A stretch of DNA of 64,000 bases from Myxococcales bacterium (GTDB lineage Bacteria; Myxococcota_A; Polyangia; Nannocystales; Nannocystaceae): NCBI GenBank assembly GCA_020633315.1, contig JACKDV010000002.1:310001-374000 (forward strand), read 5' to 3'. Position 1 is the first letter of the stretch. Every line of letters starts with the position of its first letter. Shown here piece after piece: positions 20,368-29,326 of the stretch. The position numbers were made by a program, and so were the translations under genes. The notes beneath the pieces were generated by a model. The model had not been told where the DNA came from, did no database searches, and saw only the letters and a program-made list of their open reading frames with translations.

Positions 20368-22251
20368 CTAGTCGTTCGAGCCGGCGCCGCGGGCCCGGTC
20401 GCGCCAGCCCTGGATGGTCCCGATCACGTCGACGTCGATCGAGATCGAGACGTAGGGCGCGACCTTGAGGTACTTGCGGTCGGACAGGGGGTTGGCGGAG
20501 CGCTGGGTGTAGTAGAGCGCGCCGGCGCCCAGGCGCAGGTAGTCGGTGGCCCGAAACCCCACGCCGCTGAGCGCCACCTGGCGCAGCAGCACCCCGTCGG
20601 TGCGCAGGTCGGCCTGGTTGATCTGGGGGTGGATGAAGCTGATGCCGGCGACCGCGGACACCCTCCGCCAGAAGTTGCGGCCCGGTCGCTGCACCTGGTT
20701 GACCGGCTCGTCCTTGTCCACCGGGGTGAAGTAGAGGTTGAGGCCGAAGTACGCGGCGATCTCGGGGCGCGGGCGCTCGCCCCGGACCGGCAGCACGCCC
20801 ACCGCCACCCCGGCGTCGCCGCTGGCGTAGAGCGGGAAGCGCTGCACGTAGTTGGGCTGATAGGCGAAGGCGTTCTTGGTCCCCAGCGAGCGCACGGCGC
20901 TGATGCGCTCCATCAAGCTCTCCACGAAGGGGCTGGGCTGGCCGTCTCGCGGGGCGAAGTTGGCCAGGAAGCTGCGGCGCTGGTCCACGATCACCTCGGC
21001 GTCGGTGCGGGCGAGCGCGAGGGTCCGTCGCAGGCCGTCGAGGTCGGCCTGATCGGGCGAGTCCTGGTAGCCGCGGGCTCGCGGCAGCGCGCCCAGCTCG
21101 TCCACGAAGGGCTGCAGCGCGACGGTGGGCTCGAGCACGTCGTCGCCGAGCGCCCGGGCGAGCTCGTTGCGGTAGTCAGCGTCGACCCTCACCAGAGGCG
21201 GCGGATCCTCCTGGCGCCGGCGCTTGCCCTCCACGTCGAAGAACAGGTCGCGCAGCCGCTCGCGCTTGACCCGGTCGCCGGCGCCGTCCCAGGGATGGTT
21301 GGCCACGATGTCCTCGTACACCACGCGGGAGAAGAGGGCCTCGAGCAGCGCCTCGGGATCGTCCCCGGCCTCGTCGAGCTCGGCCTTGGCGTCCTCGCCG
21401 GCGGCGAAGCCCACCAGGTCGGCGCGGCCGAGCCCCGCCAGCGGATCGAAGACCAGGGGGGGCCCCGGCTCGAGCAATTCCTCGCGACGCAGCGCGAGAT
21501 CCTCGGCTGCCTCCTGCTCCACCTCGCTCAGCGCCAGGCCCTCCGAGAGCGCGTCGAGCATGGTGGAGTCCTCGCGCAGCAGGTGCTCGAGGGCCTCGGG
21601 CAGCGTCATCGCCTCGGCGTCACCACTGACGATCACCGGCAGCTCGGCCAGGTGAGGGGGCAGGGCCGCGGCGAAGCTCTCGCGGAGCTCGCACAGGCGC
21701 TTGGCTCGGAGCCCAAGGTGTCGGCACGCGGTCGGGAAGCCGTCCTCGAGCTGCCGGATCCGCGCGCCCTCGATCGTCTCGCGCAGCGCAGCGCCGATCT
21801 GTGCCTGCTCGGCCGACTCGATGGCACGCGGGATCTGGCCCGAGAGGTGGAAGCAGTAGTCCACGCCGTAGAGCAGGGGCCCCAGCTCGGTCTCGTAGAC
21901 CCAGGAGTCATCGTCGGCGTCGCCGCTGGGGGCGAAGGCACGGACCGTGGCGCGCGAGACCTCGGCGTCGGTGAGCGGCTGCTGGCGACCCTCCGGGCAG
22001 GTCTCGCCGCGCTCGAGGCTCCAGTAGGCCAGCACCAGCCGAGCGTCGGGCCCGGCCCGGGTGTACAGCGGGATGGTCTTGCTCGCTTCCTGGCGCAGCG
22101 GCGCATTGAAGCGGCCGGACTCCATGTCGAGGTAGACCCGACCCGAAGGTGGATCGGCGGCCGCGGCCTCGGGGACGAGGGCGAGGCCCAGCGTCAGCGC
22201 TCCCACGAGGACCGACCAGCACGACGACGTGGCTACGGACGAGGAGGACAA
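20368..22251 (-). CDS. Exported protein with probable outer-membrane beta-barrel C-terminus
   Basis: This 627-residue protein appears to start with TTG at 22251; a GTG 15 codons later would leave too short a signal. A hydrophobic export signal ends in PEAAAADPP. The middle (residues about 130-450) is helical and acidic, with Cys residues near TCPEG, DYCFHL and TACRHLG. The last 150 residues alternate strands ending in aromatic residues (EIAAYFGLNLYFTP, LRLGAGALYYTQ, KVAPYVSISIDVDV), as expected for membrane beta-strands. It heads an operon with the 101- and 626-residue genes, suggesting a surface structure made of a barrel and an Ig-like lipoprotein. TAGCAT lies 22 nt before the start. Confidence 0.7.
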   Translation of the reverse strand: MSSSSVATSSCWSVLVGALTLGLALVPEAAAADPPSGRVYLDMESGRFNAPLRQEASKTIPLYTRAGPDARLVLAYWSLERGETCPEGRQQPLTDAEVSRATVRAFAPSGDADDDSWVYETELGPLLYGVDYCFHLSGQIPRAIESAEQAQIGAALRETIEGARIRQLEDGFPTACRHLGLRAKRLCELRESFAAALPPHLAELPVIVSGDAEAMTLPEALEHLLREDSTMLDALSEGLALSEVEQEAAEDLALRREELLEPGPPLVFDPLAGLGRADLVGFAAGEDAKAELDEAGDDPEALLEALFSRVVYEDIVANHPWDGAGDRVKRERLRDLFFDVEGKRRRQEDPPPLVRVDADYRNELARALGDDVLEPTVALQPFVDELGALPRARGYQDSPDQADLDGLRRTLALARTDAEVIVDQRRSFLANFAPRDGQPSPFVESLMERISAVRSLGTKNAFAYQPNYVQRFPLYASGDAGVAVGVLPVRGERPRPEIAAYFGLNLYFTPVDKDEPVNQVQRPGRNFWRRVSAVAGISFIHPQINQADLRTDGVLLRQVALSGVGFRATDYLRLGAGALYYTQRSANPLSDRKYLKVAPYVSISIDVDVIGTIQGWRDRARGAGSND

Positions 22252-22312
22252 GGCGAGCGATCGTCCCGTGTCGATGCTAGCCCAGCGCCCGGGGATGGGG
22301 AAGACGAAGGGA

Positions 22313-22326
22313 CGCTCGATCGAGCG
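22313..22326. promoter_or_regulatory. 14-bp perfect palindrome upstream of sugar permease
   Basis: CGCTCGATCGAGCG is its own reverse complement. It lies 11-24 nt upstream of the TAGAAG -10-like element and overlaps the expected -35 region. A 6-bp inverted repeat (CTGCCC 22327-22332, GGGCAG 22342-22347) follows and brackets the -10. It is a candidate repressor site for the permease-mannosidase operon. Confidence 0.45.
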
Positions 22327-22348
22327 CTGCCCGTGCTAGAAGGGCAGG

Positions 22349-23542
22349 GTGACGGCAGCTCGCGGCCGGTCCCACGGCAGCGCGCTCGCGCTGCTGGCCC
22401 TACTGTTCTTCATGTGGGGCTTCGTCACGGTGCTCGGCGACATCCTGGTGCCGCACCTCAAGGGCATGTTCGCGCTCGATGCCGCGGGCGCGATGTTGGT
22501 GCAGATGAGCTTCTTCGGCGCCTACTTCGTGGTGGGCATGCCGGCGGGGTGGCTCATCGCGCGCATCGGCTACCGGGGAGGGATCGTCACCGGGCTGCTG
22601 GTCGCGGCCGCGGGCGCGCTCTCGTTTGCGCTCAGCTCGTGGCTGTCGTCGTACGCGGCGTTCCTGCTGGCCCTGTTCGTGCTGGCCGCGGGCATCACCG
22701 TGCTGCAGGTGGCCGCCAATCCCTACGTGACCCTGCTGGGCCCGCCCCGCACCGCGGCCAGCCGCCTCAACCTCACCCAGGGGGTCAACTCGCTCGGCAC
22801 CACCCTCGCTCCGGCGGTGGGCTCGTGGCTCATCCTCGAGGGCGCGGGAGCGGAGGCCGTGCGCCTGCCCTACCTGGGCATCGCGGGGCTGCTGGTGGCG
22901 CTGGCCGTGGTGTTCTGGCGGGTGCCGCTGCCCGCGATGCCCACCGAGGCGCGCGGCGAGGCGACGGCCGGAGAGGCGCGACGGGGAGTGTGGCGCCATC
23001 GCGGGCTGCGACGCGGCGCGCTGGCGATCTTCGTGTACGTGGGCGCCGAGGTGGGGATCGGCAGCATGCTCGTGCTGTTCTTCGGCCGACCCGAGGTGGC
23101 GGGCATGGACCCGGCCGACGCCGGCTACCTGGTGTCGTTCTACTGGGGCGCCGCCATGGTGGGGCGGCTGGTGGGCGCGGTCCTGCAGCGCCGGGTGTCG
23201 CCGCGCCACGTGCTGGTGGGCGCGGCGGGGCTGGCCATCGCCCTGGTCGCGACCACGGTGATCGTCATGGGCACCGTGGCCGTACCCACCCTGCTGGCCG
23301 TGGGGCTGTTCAACTCGATCATGTTCCCCACCATCTTCTCGCTGGCGGTGGACGGCCTGGGCGAGGAGACGAGCCGCGGCTCGGGGGTGCTGGTGATGGC
23401 GATCGTGGGCGGCGCCCTGATCCCGGTGGGCATGGGAGCGCTGGCCGATGCCTGGGGCTACCGCGTGGCCCTGGCCTCCACCACGCTGGCGTATGCCTAC
23501 ATCGCATGGTTCGCGTGGGCGGCGGGCCGGGAGGACGCATGA
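22349..23542 (+). CDS. Sugar permease, MFS FHS (FucP/GluP-like) family
   Basis: The 397-residue protein is almost entirely hydrophobic, with about 12 membrane helices. It has FucP/GluP-type motifs: the first-helix FFMWGFVTVLGDILVPHLK, the MFS loop IARIGYRGG, AANPYVTLLG and LNLTQGVNSLGT. These transporters bring hexoses across the inner membrane by proton or sodium symport. The start is GTG 22349. Its TGA overlaps the ATG of the GH92 mannosidase lipoprotein (ATGA), so uptake is directly coupled to extracellular release of mannose; mannose or a related hexose is therefore the likely substrate (inference from context). Confidence 0.9.
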   Translation: MTAARGRSHGSALALLALLFFMWGFVTVLGDILVPHLKGMFALDAAGAMLVQMSFFGAYFVVGMPAGWLIARIGYRGGIVTGLLVAAAGALSFALSSWLSSYAAFLLALFVLAAGITVLQVAANPYVTLLGPPRTAASRLNLTQGVNSLGTTLAPAVGSWLILEGAGAEAVRLPYLGIAGLLVALAVVFWRVPLPAMPTEARGEATAGEARRGVWRHRGLRRGALAIFVYVGAEVGIGSMLVLFFGRPEVAGMDPADAGYLVSFYWGAAMVGRLVGAVLQRRVSPRHVLVGAAGLAIALVATTVIVMGTVAVPTLLAVGLFNSIMFPTIFSLAVDGLGEETSRGSGVLVMAIVGGALIPVGMGALADAWGYRVALASTTLAYAYIAWFAWAAGREDA

Positions 23543-26500
23543 GCGCGAGGCCGGGCACGACCACGAGGGGGCTGGGCTGGGCCCTGGGCCTGGGGCTGCT
23601 CGGCTGTCGGGTGACCAGCCCGCCACAGGGCGGCGAGGAGTTGATCAGCGTCGCCGCGGCGCCGCCCTTCGATCCCACGGGCGAGGTCGACCCCTTCATC
23701 GGCACCGCGGCGCACGGCCACACCTTTCCCGGCGCCACGGTGCCCTTCGGCATGGTGCAGCTGAGCCCCGACACCCGCCTCGGCGGCTGGGACGGCTGCT
23801 CGGGCTACCACTACGACGACTCGGTGGTCCACGGCTTCAGCCACACCCACCTCAGCGGCACCGGCATCCCCGACTACGCCGACGTGATGCTCGTCCCCAC
23901 CGTGATCGGTCCGCGCGCCGATCTGCCCGACCCCGAGCATCCCTTCGCCATGCGCTTCGATCACGCCGACGAGGCGGCCGGTCCCGGCTGGTATCGCCTG
24001 CGGCTGCGGGATCCCTCGGTCGAGGTGGCGCTCACCGCCACGCCGCGGGTGGGCCTGCACCGCTACCGCTACTCGGTGCCGCCCGACAGCGAGGCGGGGC
24101 TGGTGCTCGACCTGCGCCACCGCGACGAGGTGATCGAGGCCTGGGTGGAGCAGGTCTCGCCCACCGAGCTGGTGGGCCTGCGACGCTCGAGCGCGTGGGC
24201 TCGCGACCAGCGGGTGTACTTCGCGGCCCGACTGTCGCGAGCGATGGGCCCGATCACCTCGCTGGGCGACGCCCAGGAGCTCCGCGAGGGGGGTCGCACG
24301 CGCTGGGAGGGCAAGGACGTGCGGCTGCTGCTCGAGCCCGAGCTGGGCGACGAGCCCCTGGTGGTGGCGGTGGCCCTGTCGCCGGTGGACGTGGACGGGG
24401 CGCGGGCCAACCTGCGCGCCGAGGCGCCGCACGACGACTTCGATGCCTACCTTGCCCAGGCCCGCGAGCGCTGGCGCGAGGCGCTGGCACGGGTGGAGAT
24501 CGAGGGCGGCACCCCGGCCCAGCGACGCACCTTCTATACCGCGCTCTACCACTCGATGCTCGCGCCCAACCTCTACGAGGACGTGGACGGGCGCACCCGC
24601 GGCATGGACGGGGAGATCCATGCCACGCCCGGGCACACCGCCTACACCGTCTTCTCGCTGTGGGACACCTTCCGGGCCACGCACCCGCTGCTGACCATCC
24701 TCGAGCCCGAGCGCAGCGCCGACTTCGTGCGCACCCTGCTGCACCAGTTCCGCACCGGCGGACGCCTGGCTATGTGGGAGCTGGCGGCCAACTACACGGG
24801 CACCATGATCGGCTACCACGCGGTCTCGGTGATCGCCGATGCCTGGGCCAAGGGCATCGGCGATCTCGATGCCGAGGAGGCGCTGGTCGCCGCGCTCGAG
24901 TCGGCCGACGCCGATCGCCTGGGGCTGCCCGGCTATCGCATGCAGGGCTACGTGCCGGCCGAGCAGGAGCACGAGTCGGTGTCCAAGACCCTCGAGTATG
25001 CCTACGACGACTGGTGCATCGCCCGGCTCGCGCAGGCCCAGGGGCGGGACGAGCTGCGCGATCGCTTCGATCGCCGGGCGCAGTCGTGGGCCAACCTCTT
25101 CGATCCGGGAAGCGGCCTGTTCCGCGCCCGCGAGAACGGCAACTGGGTGCCCGACTTCGATCCGCGGCGGGTGGATCTGCACTACACCGAGGCCAACGCC
25201 TGGCAGTACGGCTTCTTCGTGCCGCACGACCTGGGTGGGCTGGTCGAGGCCCACGGCGGGCCCGCGGCGCTCGAGCGTCGCCTCGACCAGCTCTTCCGCG
25301 AGCCCAGCGAGCTGCGGGGGCGGGAGCAGGTGGACATCACCGGGCTCATCGGTCAGTACGCCCACGGCAACGAGCCCAGCCACCACGTGGCCTACCTCTA
25401 TCCCTACGTGGGACGGGCCCCCAAGACCCAGGCGCGGGTGCACCAGATCATGGACACGCTCTACTCCGATGCGCCCGACGGGCTGTCGGGCAACGACGAC
25501 TGCGGGCAGCTCAGCTCGTGGTACGTGCTGGGGGCGCTGGGCTTCTATCCGCTGGCGCCCGGGCGCGACGACTACGTGATCGGCACGCCGCTGTTCCCTC
25601 GCGCCACCCTGCACCTCGCGGGCGGGCACGACTTCGTGATCGAGGCGCCGGGGGTGTCGAGCGAGGCGTTCTACGTGCAGTCGGCCACGCTCGACGGCGA
25701 GGACCACCCGAGCGCGCGGCTGCGGCACGCCGACCTGGTGGCGGGCGGCCGGCTGGTGCTCCAGATGGGCGAGCGCCCGGCTCCGCAGTGGGGGGCGATC
25801 GAGCCCGAGCTCGCGCTCGCCCGGGGGCCCTCGCCCGCGCTGCCGGCTCCGCGGATCGTCGCGCCGAGCTCGAGCTTCGGGGAGAGCATGGTCGTGGAGC
25901 TGCGGGCCCCCGGCGATCCGGTGATCCGCTACTCGCTCGACGGCAGCGAGCCTGGCCCGAGCTCGCCCGCCTACGCCGGCGCGATCGAGCTGCGCGAGAC
26001 CAGCACCGTGCGGGCCGCGGTGCTCGAGGGCGAGCGCCGTGGCCCCGTGGTCGCGGCCACCTTCCATCGCCGGGCCCCCGGGATCACGGCGAGCCTGGCC
26101 CATCCCCCCAACCCCAGCTACCACGCGGGCGGCGGGGTGGGGCTCACCGACGGTCGGCGGGGTACCGAGCACTGGCGCACCGGCGGCTGGCTGGGCTTCC
26201 AGGGCGTGGACTTCGAGGCCACCCTCGAGCTCGACCGACCCCGCAGCGTGCATCGAGTGAGCGCGGGCTTCCTGCAGGATGCTCGCTCGTGGATCTGGAT
26301 GCCGCGCGAGCTCGAGGTGGAGGTCTCCGCCGACGGCGAGCACTGGCGCCGCCTGGGGCGAGCCACCCACGACGTGCCGGACACCGACGTCGAGCACACC
26401 TACCTGCGGGAGCTGAGCGTGCAGGGGCGGGCGAGCGAGGTCCGCTTCGTGCGGGTCCGGGCGCCCACGTACGGCACGATCCCGCCGTGGCACCCAGGCG

Positions 26501-26547
26501 CGGGCGCTCCCACCTTCGTGTTCGTGGACGAGGTGACGGTGGAGTGA
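23539..26547 (+). CDS. GH92 alpha-mannosidase lipoprotein with CHB_HEX_C and F5/8C modules
   Basis: The 1002-residue protein has a lipoprotein signal (lipobox LLGC, about residue 22). A GH92 catalytic region (about 45-760) carries FIGTAAHGHTFPGATVPFG, GFSHTHLSGTG, HGNEPSHHVAYLYPY and GNDDCGQLSSWYVLGALGF; in characterised GH92 enzymes an acid Glu and basic Asp residues lie in the last two motifs. Then come a chitobiase-type C-terminal domain (about 775-850, YSLDGSEPGPSS) and a discoidin/F5-8C-like domain (about 855-1002, WLGFQGVDFEATLEL). It should remove alpha-mannose from glycans at the cell surface. Its start overlaps the permease stop. Confidence 0.93.
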   Translation: MSARPGTTTRGLGWALGLGLLGCRVTSPPQGGEELISVAAAPPFDPTGEVDPFIGTAAHGHTFPGATVPFGMVQLSPDTRLGGWDGCSGYHYDDSVVHGFSHTHLSGTGIPDYADVMLVPTVIGPRADLPDPEHPFAMRFDHADEAAGPGWYRLRLRDPSVEVALTATPRVGLHRYRYSVPPDSEAGLVLDLRHRDEVIEAWVEQVSPTELVGLRRSSAWARDQRVYFAARLSRAMGPITSLGDAQELREGGRTRWEGKDVRLLLEPELGDEPLVVAVALSPVDVDGARANLRAEAPHDDFDAYLAQARERWREALARVEIEGGTPAQRRTFYTALYHSMLAPNLYEDVDGRTRGMDGEIHATPGHTAYTVFSLWDTFRATHPLLTILEPERSADFVRTLLHQFRTGGRLAMWELAANYTGTMIGYHAVSVIADAWAKGIGDLDAEEALVAALESADADRLGLPGYRMQGYVPAEQEHESVSKTLEYAYDDWCIARLAQAQGRDELRDRFDRRAQSWANLFDPGSGLFRARENGNWVPDFDPRRVDLHYTEANAWQYGFFVPHDLGGLVEAHGGPAALERRLDQLFREPSELRGREQVDITGLIGQYAHGNEPSHHVAYLYPYVGRAPKTQARVHQIMDTLYSDAPDGLSGNDDCGQLSSWYVLGALGFYPLAPGRDDYVIGTPLFPRATLHLAGGHDFVIEAPGVSSEAFYVQSATLDGEDHPSARLRHADLVAGGRLVLQMGERPAPQWGAIEPELALARGPSPALPAPRIVAPSSSFGESMVVELRAPGDPVIRYSLDGSEPGPSSPAYAGAIELRETSTVRAAVLEGERRGPVVAATFHRRAPGITASLAHPPNPSYHAGGGVGLTDGRRGTEHWRTGGWLGFQGVDFEATLELDRPRSVHRVSAGFLQDARSWIWMPRELEVEVSADGEHWRRLGRATHDVPDTDVEHTYLRELSVQGRASEVRFVRVRAPTYGTIPPWHPGAGAPTFVFVDEVTVE

Positions 26548-26595
26548 GACGGTCTTTGGGATGCCACCCGGGCCGAGGCACGGGGAGATCCGACC

Positions 26596-26751
26596 CTAGT
26601 GGCCCGAGTCCTTGGCCGGGGGCGGGCTCGACTCTCCCGACGGTCGCCGGCGGGGCTCCGAGGGCGGGGCCGAGAGCCACGGATACCAGCCGCTACCCGA
26701 GCTCGACGGTCGGGAGTCGGGGCGGGGCTTGCCGTCGGTCTTCTCGTCCAT
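26596..26751 (-). CDS. Small Pro/Ser-rich protein (51 aa)
   Basis: This short frame is supported mainly by an excellent Shine-Dalgarno (AGGAGGAGACC directly before ATG 26751). The product is hydrophilic and probably disordered apart from SGWYPWLSAPP in the middle, a possible short linear motif. It is convergent with the GH92 gene, ending 48 bp from that stop. Two CGTAACG repeats lie upstream of its start. No family is recognised; a chance ORF remains possible. Confidence 0.45.
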   Translation of the reverse strand: MDEKTDGKPRPDSRPSSSGSGWYPWLSAPPSEPRRRPSGESSPPPAKDSGH

Positions 26752-26946
26752 GGTCTCCTCCTGCGGGCCAGGTCGGCGCGACCGCAACGTAACGCGCGGG
26801 TCCGCGCCCGCCAACGTCTTCGTAACGTCTGGGACCAAGGCGGGCGGAGGCTGGGGGAAGGCGAGAACGCGCTTCACCGGCGAGACGAAGGGGCGAGCGC
26901 CCGAGCCGGGGGCTGGCGCAAGGGATGCGCACGGGTCGAGCGGGCA

Positions 26947-26969
26947 GAGATCTGCTCGTGGCAGATCTC
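26947..26969 (-). terminator. Perfect hairpin after Cys-rich lipoprotein gene
   Basis: GAGATCTGC and GCAGATCTC form a 9-bp stem with a 5-nt loop (26956-26960), 17 nt past the stop of the minus-strand gene at 26986. No T-tract follows, so it could be a transcript-end stabiliser rather than an intrinsic terminator. Confidence 0.45.
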
Positions 26970-26985
26970 CCGGCTCGGGCGGAGC

Positions 26986-27642
26986 TCAGCGGGCCAGCAT
27001 GCACCGGCCGTCGCAGCAGACGGGATTGGTGGCGATGCACTCGGCATCGGGGTCGATGCACGCCTCGTCGCGGCCCCGTCGATCCCACTCCGGGCGATCG
27101 ATCGGCTGGCACTGGCAGCTCGTGCAGTCGTCCTGGCTGCGGCAACGATACTGGGAGCGGAAGCCCTCGGTGCGCTGGGGCTCGCACATCGCGGGATCGG
27201 TGCAGCTGAGCGACTCGGCCTCGTGCAGGCCCTCGCTCAGCTCGGCCTGCTGGGCGGCGAAGGCCTCCGCCTCGGCCGAGCCCGGGACCACGGGGCGGTT
27301 GGGAATGGTGAGCCGCTCGTTGCCCTCGGCGTCGAGGTACACGCGAGGCGGGTGGGAGCAGGTCTGCAGATCGCCATCGATGCGGATCGCACCCACCTGG
27401 CCCGCCTCGTCGCGGAGCACGGTGATGGCACCCAGGCCGCCCGCGCACGGAGCCTTGCAGGCCCGCTGCAGGACCTCGTAGCTCGGGGTCGTGGGCGTGT
27501 GGCCAGGCGGATCCGAGGCGGCGTCGCTCGGGGCCACGACCCCCTCGGCCGTCTTGGTGGGCGCGTGGCTGCTCTCGGATGGCGGGGGAGCCGAGGAGGT
27601 GCAGGCGACCAGGAGCAGCGACGAGAGCAAGCGGCGACGCAC
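26986..27642 (-). CDS. Cysteine-rich lipoprotein
   Basis: The 218-residue product is read from GTG 27642 (MRRRLLSSLLLVACTSS; lipobox LVAC). That start is chosen because a TATGAT element ends 6 nt upstream and because the residues before it are Arg/Pro-rich and look non-coding. After a Ser/Pro/Thr linker, a globular region contains VLQRACKAPCAGGLGAI. The last 75 residues hold about 12 cysteines, including CTDPAMC, CRSQDDCTSCQC and NPVCCDGRC, suggesting a disulfide-stabilised surface domain like those common in Nannocystineae lipoproteins. No enzyme motif is visible. It is divergent from the binding-protein gene at 27821, sharing a 178-bp promoter region. Confidence 0.75.
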   Translation of the reverse strand: MRRRLLSSLLLVACTSSAPPPSESSHAPTKTAEGVVAPSDAASDPPGHTPTTPSYEVLQRACKAPCAGGLGAITVLRDEAGQVGAIRIDGDLQTCSHPPRVYLDAEGNERLTIPNRPVVPGSAEAEAFAAQQAELSEGLHEAESLSCTDPAMCEPQRTEGFRSQYRCRSQDDCTSCQCQPIDRPEWDRRGRDEACIDPDAECIATNPVCCDGRCMLAR

Positions 27643-27648
27643 GCCGGG

Positions 27649-27654
27649 ATCATA
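27649..27654 (-). promoter_or_regulatory. Putative -10 element (TATGAT), leaderless geometry
   Basis: On the minus strand GCTATGAT is followed by 6 nt (CCCGGC) and the GTG start of the Cys-rich lipoprotein gene. TATGAT differs from the sigma-70 consensus by one base. Confidence 0.55.
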
Positions 27655-27820
27655 GCGTGGGCGCGGACGGGCCGAGGTCCTTGCCGCGAGGCGGAACACG
27701 GTATCGCGGCCGGATTCACGATCGCGCCCCGACGACGGGACGAACGCGGAGTCGTCACGGCCCTGGGGCCGGCACGCGTGAGCCCGGGAGGGGTGGGGGC
27801 TTGCTACCATCCGAGCCTCG

Positions 27821-29233
27821 GTGATGCTTCGCGTAGGTTTCTTCACCCCGGTGCACAGCCTCGACCCCGAGGTGGTGCAGGACTACGTGTGCGGACAGAT
27901 CATCGAGCAGCTCTACGACGCTCCCTTCACCATGGGGCGCAACCACGAGCCGGTGCCGCTGCTGTTCGCGGGCCGGCTGTCGCGACGCGCCGGGCTCGGC
28001 GGCTCGGTGGAGCTGACGGGGACGGTCCGCGAGGACGTCCGCTTCTCCGACGGCTCCCCGCTGCGGGCCGAGCACGTGGTGGAGAGCCTGCGGCGGGTGC
28101 CGTCGGTGGCGGGCAAGGCCCGCATCGACGGCCTGGGGCAGCAGGTGCGCTTCACCCTCCACGAGGACGACCCGCGCTTCGAGATCCGCCTGAGCCACCG
28201 CTGGGCCTCGATCGTCAAGCGCGAGGGCGACACCCTCACCGGCACCGGTCCCTTCGTGGTGCGGCCGGGGTGGACCCCCGAGCACGTGGTGGTGGATCGC
28301 AACCCCTATGCGCTCCGGCGGGCCTACATCGACGGCGTGGAGTTCCGCGTGTACCCGCCCTCGGCCGACGGGCGGCCCGATGCCCTCAAGCGGGCGATCG
28401 CCAGCGGTGAGGTGGACTTCACCACCGCACTGGCGCGCGACGACGTGGCCGAGCTCAAGGGCGTGCGCAAGGACTTCCAGCCGGGCATCAGCACCGCCAC
28501 GCTCTCGCTCAACCTCGAGCACCCGGCGCTGGGCAGCCTGGAGGTGCGCCGGGCGATCGGCGAGGCCATCGATCGCGCGGCGGTGGCCCGGGTCTGCTAC
28601 GAGAACCCCCATGCCTTCACCGCGCGCAGCGTGCTGCCGCCGTCGATGTGGCGCCGCCCCGACGGCATGCGCCACGATCCCCGACGGGCGCGCGAGCGCC
28701 TGCTCGCCAGCGGGGTGCACCCCGGCCGACCGCTGCGCATGCTGACGATCTGGGGGCCGCGCCCGTACATGCCGCTGCCGCAGGAGACCGCGCGGGTGAT
28801 CGCGCAGCAGCTCGACGAGATCGGGCTACGGGTGGAGATCGTCCCCACCGACAACAGCCTCGACTACCGCTCTCGCACGGCGGGCGGGGCCTACGACATG
28901 GTGCTCGGGGGGTGGATCGCCGACACCCCCGATCCCCTCGACTTCCTCGACGCGATGTTCGGCTCGCAGTCGATCCCCAACGCCCAGCGGCCGGCGGCCT
29001 ACGCCAACAACCTGTCGCGCTACCGCAGCGACGAGATGGACGCGGCCCTCGATCGCTACCGCCGGGAGCCGGCCGAGGGCTCGCTGCAGGCGGTGATGGA
29101 CCTCGTCACTCGTGACGTCCCGCTCGTCCCCCTGTTCTACGGGCCGAACATCGTGGTGCACGGGTGGCACGTGGGCAACGTGCAGCTCACCGCGGTGGGC
29201 ATGCCCCGGCTCGAGCTCATCGAGATCGAGTAG
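27821..29233 (+). CDS. Family-5 substrate-binding protein without signal peptide
   Basis: The 470-residue protein matches the SBP_bac_5 (oligopeptide/dipeptide-binding) fold: LRVGFFTPVHSLDP at the very N-terminus, FSDGSPLRAEHVVESLRR, GTGPFVV, LGSLEVRRAIGEAIDR, and VLGGWIADTPDPLDFL near the end. The first residues already belong to the fold, and an in-frame stop lies 42 nt upstream of GTG 27821, so no export signal can be present. No permease or ATPase genes of an ABC importer are nearby. It may be a cytoplasmic ligand sensor (the fold is used so in SgrR-type regulators, though no HTH is present here) or be exported by another route. ATG 27824 is an equally good start. Confidence 0.82.
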   Translation: MMLRVGFFTPVHSLDPEVVQDYVCGQIIEQLYDAPFTMGRNHEPVPLLFAGRLSRRAGLGGSVELTGTVREDVRFSDGSPLRAEHVVESLRRVPSVAGKARIDGLGQQVRFTLHEDDPRFEIRLSHRWASIVKREGDTLTGTGPFVVRPGWTPEHVVVDRNPYALRRAYIDGVEFRVYPPSADGRPDALKRAIASGEVDFTTALARDDVAELKGVRKDFQPGISTATLSLNLEHPALGSLEVRRAIGEAIDRAAVARVCYENPHAFTARSVLPPSMWRRPDGMRHDPRRARERLLASGVHPGRPLRMLTIWGPRPYMPLPQETARVIAQQLDEIGLRVEIVPTDNSLDYRSRTAGGAYDMVLGGWIADTPDPLDFLDAMFGSQSIPNAQRPAAYANNLSRYRSDEMDAALDRYRREPAEGSLQAVMDLVTRDVPLVPLFYGPNIVVHGWHVGNVQLTAVGMPRLELIEIE

Positions 29234-29326
29234 CGGGCGCGGCCAGCGCGGGGCCGCGGGACGCCCGAGCCGGAATTCGACCGAGCCATGTAGCGTTCCG
29301 GTCTCCGCCTGCCACTAACAGGGGCC

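Noticed and set aside
20629..23538. Very long open frame running into the GH92 gene on the plus strand
   Set aside because: The part before 23539 lies opposite the 627-residue gene and inside the permease gene in another frame. GH92 homology and the lipoprotein signal begin at 23539.
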